Positions 6,145 to 9,373 of a stretch of DNA of 9,373 bases are shown one piece after another; position 1 is the stretch's first letter; every line of letters begins with the position of its first letter. A program made the position numbers and the translations under genes. The notes under the pieces were generated by a model. That model was not told where the DNA came from. It made no database searches and worked only from the letters and a program-made list of their open reading frames with translations. This stretch comes from RYN-433 sp036558265 (GTDB lineage Bacteria > Planctomycetota > Phycisphaerae > Tepidisphaerales > Tepidisphaeraceae), in NCBI GenBank assembly GCA_036558265.1, contig DATBFY010000112.1, positions 1 to 9,373 of the forward strand, in the 5' to 3' direction.

Positions 6145-6677
6145 CCGCCGCCCGCCGGACCGCGCTGCTGACGGTTCTGCTCGCCTGCGTCCTGGCGTGG
6201 CTGCCCCTCACGTGCGCCCGCATGTCCCGCCTGCGCGACGACGCTGCGACCGCCGAGCTGAACCTGTCCGAGGGCCGCCTGGCGATGTCGCAGATCCGCC
6301 AGTGGCGTTCGTCTCCCGGCCGCGCCGCGCCCGTGCCGATGCAAACCCCGCAGCTCACCCAGAATCTCCGCGATGCCGCCACCGCCGCGGGCCTGGCGGA
6401 CGCGCCCGGCAGCGAGCCGGGCAACCCCAGCCGCATCGCAAATAGCGACTTCAGCGAGCTCCCGGTCTTCCTCCGCTTCGAGCCGCTCACGCTCAAGCAG
6501 CTCACCACGTTCCTGCATACGCTCGCGCAGATCGACCCCAACTCCCGCGCCAAGTCAATCGAGCTCTCGCCACCCGAGCAGGCCGATAAATCCGACCACG
6601 ACCGCTGGACCGCCGACGTCGCCGTGGGCTACCTCACCTATACGCCGCAGAAAAGGGGCACGGCACCGGCGGAATGA
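6141..6677 (+). CDS. gspM: Type II secretion system protein, GspM/PilO-like
   Basis: GspM is a small bitopic inner-membrane protein that stabilises GspL. This 178-aa protein has a basic N-terminus, one membrane segment (about 8-25), then an amphipathic helical stretch (28-55, likely coiled coil) and a periplasmic alpha/beta domain containing LTLKQLTTFLHTLAQID (116-132) and a C-terminal strand region (155-168). This is the GspM/PilO layout. Sequence conservation in the family is low, so the call relies on topology, size and position after gspL. The frame is open upstream within gspL, but ATG 6141 is chosen for its G-rich Shine-Dalgarno (AGGGGGG), the ATGA overlap and correct placement of the membrane anchor. 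It is the last recognisable gsp gene here. Confidence 0.85.
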   Translation: MTAARRTALLTVLLACVLAWLPLTCARMSRLRDDAATAELNLSEGRLAMSQIRQWRSSPGRAAPVPMQTPQLTQNLRDAATAAGLADAPGSEPGNPSRIANSDFSELPVFLRFEPLTLKQLTTFLHTLAQIDPNSRAKSIELSPPEQADKSDHDRWTADVAVGYLTYTPQKRGTAPAE

Positions 6678-6682
6678 GTGGG

Positions 6683-6697
6683 ATTTCTCCGAGAAAT
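6683..6697. promoter_or_regulatory. Perfect 7-bp dyad between gspM and the TPR gene
   Basis: ATTTCTC (6683-6689) and GAGAAAT (6691-6697) are exact inverted repeats around a single C. The centre is too short for a good RNA hairpin and no T-tract follows, so a protein-binding operator is the more natural reading. It is AT-rich compared with its surroundings and lies 24 nt upstream of a possible -10 box. No binding family can be assigned. Confidence 0.4.
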
Positions 6698-6720
6698 TCG
6701 TCGGTCCGGGCCTGATTCGT

Positions 6721-6726
6721 TATCAT
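6721..6726 (+). promoter_or_regulatory. Possible -10 box before the TPR lipoprotein gene
   Basis: TATCAT matches TATAAT in five of six positions and is only 10 nt before ATG 6737. Transcription from it would begin about 3-5 nt before the ATG, giving an essentially leaderless mRNA. That is consistent with the absence of a Shine-Dalgarno. No good -35 box is seen. Confidence 0.3.
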
Positions 6727-6736
6727 CCCATTGGGA

Positions 6737-7363
6737 ATGACAGGTCCGCTCTACAAGGTGATGCTGATTGCCGTCGCGGCGGGTTGTCTCGCCGGCTGTC
6801 ACGGCGGAGGCGGACCGACCGTCACCGCCAACCCGCCCTCGCCCGATGGCGCGCTCGCGCACCAGGAGAACGAGCGCGCATTCGCTTTGATCCAGGAGGG
6901 TAAATACGACCAGGCCGAGACGATCCTAAAGAAGGCCATCGCCGCCGACCTCACCTTCGGCCCCGCGCACAACAACCTCGGTCTGGTCTACTACTATCAG
7001 AAGCGTTATTACGACGCCGCCTGGGAGTTCGACTACGCGATCCGCCTGATGCCCTACCAGCCTGACCCTCGGAACAACCTGGGCCTGGTGTTCGAGGAAA
7101 CCTGGAAGTATGCCGACGCCGCCGACGCCTACGAGCGCGCCCGCAAGATGGCCCCGGATAATCCCGAGTTCATCGGCAACCTGGCGCGCGTGCGCATCAA
7201 GCGCGGCGATCGCGACAACCAGACCCGCGAGCTTCTCGAGGAACTGACCTTCAAAGACCCCCGCCCCGAGTGGCGCGACTGGGCCCGCACCAAGCTCTTC
7301 GAGTTCAACGCCCGCCGCCCCGAGACCGCGCCGACCACCAAGCCCGCGCGATCCGACCAATGA
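6737..7363 (+). CDS. TPR-repeat lipoprotein
   Basis: This 208-aa exported lipoprotein begins with a signal peptide (about 1-20) ending in the lipobox L18-A19-G20-C21, followed by a Gly/Pro-rich tether (22-38). Three tetratricopeptide repeats follow, roughly 43-74, 75-108 and 109-142, with typical pairs such as GKYDQAETILKKAI (55-68), PAHNNLGLVYYYQKRYYDAA (76-95) and PRNNLGLVFEETWKYADAA (111-129). A degenerate fourth may span 143-175. The TPR groove implies protein binding in the periplasm. It lies 59 bp after gspM on the same strand. TPR lipoproteins such as PilF/PilW act as pilotins for type IV pilus secretins, so a secretin-assembly role is possible, but that is inference. ATG 6737 is preferred over an in-frame TTG at 6731. 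Confidence 0.88.
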   Translation: MTGPLYKVMLIAVAAGCLAGCHGGGGPTVTANPPSPDGALAHQENERAFALIQEGKYDQAETILKKAIAADLTFGPAHNNLGLVYYYQKRYYDAAWEFDYAIRLMPYQPDPRNNLGLVFEETWKYADAADAYERARKMAPDNPEFIGNLARVRIKRGDRDNQTRELLEELTFKDPRPEWRDWARTKLFEFNARRPETAPTTKPARSDQ

Positions 7364-7369
7364 GAAGCA

Positions 7370-7402
7370 ACGAATCCCCGGTCACTTCGACCGGGGATTC
7401 GT
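7370..7402. terminator. Strong bidirectional hairpin terminator
   Basis: A perfect 14-bp stem pairs 7370-7383 with 7389-7402 around a 5-nt ACTTC loop. It starts 6 nt after the TPR gene stop and ends 5 nt before the stop of the convergent minus-strand gene, so it can serve both. There is no clear poly-T tract on either strand, so it is a hairpin of the L-shaped rather than the classical type, or an mRNA-end stabiliser. Confidence 0.8.
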
Positions 7403-7407
7403 CGTAG

Positions 7408-7725
7408 TCAGAGACTGAGGATCCGCGGCGCGCCGGCGTCCATGTCGGCCAGGCGGTTGCCGACGGCACTGCCGCCGTCGGTCCCCTTGCCGCGCCGGAC
7501 GCTGGCGCCAAAACGGATCTTCTTGGTCAACACTCGGACGCAGCCGTCGGCCGGATCCACCAGTTCCCGCGTCCCCACCGGGACGAAGCCCCGGGAGATC
7601 AGGTACTGGCGGTGGCACTCGAACGCCTCCAGTGCGGTGGCGTGGGTGCGGATCCCTTCCTTATCGACGGTGCAGAGCGTCCCCGTGCACCCCTCGGCGG
7701 GGGTGCCGCACAGGTGCTTGCGCAT
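7408..7725 (-). CDS. Unrecognised 105-aa cysteine-containing protein
   Basis: I do not recognise this protein. The 105-aa sequence has five Cys: C6, C13 and C18 near the N-terminus, C37 in ECHR, and C62. The first three with C37 and nearby His (H4, H28, H38) could bind a metal, but the spacing matches no zinc finger I know. The middle, ALEAFECHRQYLISRGFVPVGTRE (from 31), looks like a compact helix-strand unit, and VLTKKIRFGASVRRGKG (65-81) is basic. There is no signal peptide or membrane segment, so it is probably cytoplasmic. It is judged real because codon third positions are strongly G/C, GAGG precedes the ATG at a good distance, and it ends precisely at a shared terminator. The C-terminal 25 residues look disordered. 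Confidence 0.7.
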   Translation of the reverse strand: MRKHLCGTPAEGCTGTLCTVDKEGIRTHATALEAFECHRQYLISRGFVPVGTRELVDPADGCVRVLTKKIRFGASVRRGKGTDGGSAVGNRLADMDAGAPRILSL

Positions 7726-7770
7726 CGGAAACCTCGCATGTAACGCGCGGCGGAGTCACCGGCCGTCTGT

Positions 7771-7784
7771 CGGCCCGTGGGCCG
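7771..7784. promoter_or_regulatory. 6-bp GC-rich dyad
   Basis: CGGCCC (7771-7776) and GGGCCG (7779-7784) are perfect inverted repeats around GT. It lies about 45 nt upstream of the minus-strand small gene and may be an operator, or merely a GC-rich coincidence. Confidence 0.3.
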
Positions 7785-7807
7785 CGCTCGCCAGGATCAA
7801 GTCCGCC

Positions 7808-7830
7808 CCAATGCCGGCCATTGGCGGCAT
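7808..7830. promoter_or_regulatory. Two overlapping, mutually exclusive dyads
   Basis: CCAATG (7808-7813) pairs with CATTGG (7819-7824), and ATGCCG (7811-7816) pairs with CGGCAT (7825-7830). The two stems share bases 7811-7813, so in RNA only one could form at a time. This is compatible with a binding site of nested half-sites or with a small conformational switch; neither is shown. Confidence 0.35.
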
Positions 7831-7970
7831 AGGGGGCACAAGTTGTCCGGCGATGGCGTTACACGGGGCGTTCCTTTGATCCATGAGTGACGACCGGGAT
7901 ACCGACCGCCTGACAACAGGCCGGACTCCGCCGATCGAAACGCCGCGACGCTTCCGCGGTATGCGCCAGC

Positions 7971-9373
7971 ATGAGACCCCTCGCGCTCGCCGTCGCTGTC
8001 GGATTCCTCTTCTGCTCCGCACCCCTCTCCCGCGCCGCCAACCTCTACGTCAGCCCTGACGGCAACGACGCCTGGTCCGGCCAGAGCGCGAAGGGCAATG
8101 CCGACAAGACCGACGGCCCCCTCGCTACGCTCGCAGGCGCACGCGACGCCGTCCGCAAGCTCAAATCCGCCGGCCCCCTGAAAGAGCCTGTCACGATCCT
8201 CATCGCCGACGGCACTTACGCACTTACTGAGCCCCTGGTCTTCACCCCTGCCGACAGTGGCACGGCAGAAGCCCCTGTCACCTACCAGTCCGCCGACGGC
8301 GCTAAGCCCGTCTTCACCGGTGGCCGGCGCATCACCGGCTTCCAGGCCAATGCCCACGGTAGCTGGACGACGGTCATCCCCGAAGTCAAAGCCGGCAAGT
8401 GGTACTTCGAACAACTCTGGGTCAACGGCCACCGCGCCCAGCGGGCACGCCACCCCAACAAGTTCACCTTCCACGTCGCCTCGCGTGTCGATGACGGCAA
8501 GGGCAAGCCAGACACCCGCAAGGAAGGCTATTCCGCTTTCAAGATGCGCCCCAACGAGATCGGACTACTTGCCAACGTCCCGAAGGAGCGCCTGTCCGAC
8601 GTCACCGTCATGTTCTATAACAACTGGGATACGCATCGCGCTCGCGTCGCCTCGTTTGACCCCGCCAGCAACCTGCTTACCCTCACCGCCCCCACCCACC
8701 GCGCTTATGGCCAGGATCAGGCCAACCAGCGCTATCACCTGGAGAACTTCAAAGAGGCTCTGGATGCCCCCGGCGAATGGTTCCTCGACCGCGACGGCAC
8801 GCTCTTTTACAAGCCGCTGCCCGGCGAGGATCCCGCCACCGCCGAAGTGATCGCCCCCGTCTTGGGCGAGTTCATTCATTTTGACGGCAAGCCCGCTGAA
8901 AAGCAGTTTATCGAATACATCACCCTCCGCGGCCTTTCGTTCCAGCACGGCCAGTGGATCCTACCCGCCAAAGGCCAGGGCGATTCACAGGCGGTCGTCT
9001 CCATGCCCGGCATGATCAATCTCGACGGCGCACGACACGTCACGATCGATCATTGCGAACTTGCCCACGTCCCCACATACGGCGTCTGGTTCCGCTCCGG
9101 CTGCCAGGACTGTGCCCTCACCCACTCGTACATCCACGACCTGGGCTGCGGGGCGGTGCGCATCGGTGAGATGAAAGTCCCTAATGAGTTGACCGCAACC
9201 GCCCGCATTACCGTGGATAACAACATCCTTGGCGAAGGTGGCCGCATCTTCCCCGACGCCGTGGGTGTCCTGATCGGCCACAGTCCCGACAACGCCGTCA
9301 CCCACAACGAGATCGCCGACTTCTACTACACCGGCGTATCCGTCGGCTGGGTCTGGGGCTACGGCCCGAGCGT
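7971..9373 (+). CDS. Secreted right-handed parallel beta-helix protein, GH141-like (3' truncated by window)
   Basis: The frame is open from ATG 7971 to the right edge, so 467 residues are visible and the C-terminus is missing. Residues 1-22 are a Sec signal peptide (MRPLALAVAVGFLF core, likely cleavage SRA|AN). The mature start NLYVSPDGNDAWSG (24-37), then GPLATLAGARDAVRKLK (49-65), VTILIADGTYALTEPLVFTPADSGT (74-98) and FTGGRRITGF (115-124) form the N-terminal cap typical of carbohydrate-active parallel beta-helix proteins. An inserted domain (about 125-285) ends in PGEWFLDRDGTLFYKPLPGED (267-287). Beta-helix coils follow from about 312, for example FIEYITLRGLSFQHG, HVTIDHCELAHV and ARITVDNNIL. 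The layout recalls glycoside hydrolase family 141, but I cannot name the substrate or catalytic residues. No Shine-Dalgarno is visible. It is exported and could be a T2SS client; no direct evidence links them. Confidence 0.85.
   Translation, partial: MRPLALAVAVGFLFCSAPLSRAANLYVSPDGNDAWSGQSAKGNADKTDGPLATLAGARDAVRKLKSAGPLKEPVTILIADGTYALTEPLVFTPADSGTAEAPVTYQSADGAKPVFTGGRRITGFQANAHGSWTTVIPEVKAGKWYFEQLWVNGHRAQRARHPNKFTFHVASRVDDGKGKPDTRKEGYSAFKMRPNEIGLLANVPKERLSDVTVMFYNNWDTHRARVASFDPASNLLTLTAPTHRAYGQDQANQRYHLENFKEALDAPGEWFLDRDGTLFYKPLPGEDPATAEVIAPVLGEFIHFDGKPAEKQFIEYITLRGLSFQHGQWILPAKGQGDSQAVVSMPGMINLDGARHVTIDHCELAHVPTYGVWFRSGCQDCALTHSYIHDLGCGAVRIGEMKVPNELTATARITVDNNILGEGGRIFPDAVGVLIGHSPDNAVTHNEIADFYYTGVSVGWVWGYGPS

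Larger units (their letters stand above)
7726..7970. other. Divergent intergenic region with dyads, no firm gene
   Basis: This 245-bp stretch separates the minus-strand small gene from the beta-helix gene and must hold the promoters of both. I see no convincing sigma-70 boxes. It contains a 6-bp dyad (7771-7776/7779-7784) and two overlapping dyads at 7808-7830. On the minus strand a 42-codon frame (7756-7884) lies 30 nt upstream of the small gene; it lacks a ribosome site and is treated as unproven. The last 45 nt before ATG 7971 contain no Shine-Dalgarno. Confidence 0.5.

Noticed and set aside
176..6677. Type IV pilus rather than type II secretion
   Set aside because: The GspG motifs (DPWG and the GADG calcium loop), the GspK signature and the order G-H-I-J-K are T2SS features; no pilT or pilin-specific C-terminal disulfide loop is seen.
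7442..7879. 145-codon forward frame
   Set aside because: It overlaps the convergent minus-strand gene and the intergenic dyads, has Ser/Pro/Arg-rich low-information sequence and no start signal.

Overview
The window is GC-rich (about 70%) bacterial DNA. Its core is a nearly complete operon for the inner-membrane platform and pseudopilus of a type II secretion system (T2SS). The set of short dispersed-looking repeats, several starts with no Shine-Dalgarno sequence, the compact T2SS with an unusual gene order and the secreted parallel beta-helix enzyme together suggest a planctomycete-like organism, perhaps of the Phycisphaerae type. That taxonomic call is inference from general features, not from a marker gene.

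Layout. Positions 1-175 are a leader region with a short CTTCGCG repeat and a possible -10 box. From 176 to 6677 nine co-directional genes follow almost without gaps: gspF, gspG, gspH, gspI, gspJ, gspK, gspC, gspL and gspM. Four junctions are 4-bp ATGA stop/start overlaps, F/G overlaps by 14 bp, H/I by 59 bp and C-L are 3 bp apart. Only K-C has a real gap, of 42 bp, which holds a GC-rich palindrome. A TPR lipoprotein gene (6737-7363) follows after 59 bp and ends at a strong hairpin (7370-7402). Convergent to it on the minus strand is an unrecognised 105-aa cysteine-containing protein (7408-7725). A 245-bp intergenic stretch with nested dyads comes next. A signal-peptide-bearing right-handed parallel beta-helix protein (7971 onward) runs off the right edge.

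How it works together. GspF is the polytopic platform protein. GspG is the major pseudopilin, and H, I, J and K are the minor pseudopilins that form the pseudopilus tip. GspC, L and M link the cytoplasmic ATPase to the platform and to the outer-membrane secretin. The secretin GspD, ATPase GspE and prepilin peptidase GspO are not in the window. The beta-helix protein is an exported carbohydrate-active-enzyme candidate and a plausible client of such a system, but nothing in the sequence links them directly.

I did not find a clearly new system. The most notable signals are a 7-bp tandem repeat inside the GspG leader peptide, where a one-unit slip would shift the frame, together with other short repeat elements in the operon; GspC lacking a PDZ domain and placed beside L and M; and a TPR lipoprotein that could act as a pilotin. 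There is no CRISPR array, tRNA, rRNA or insertion sequence that I can see.
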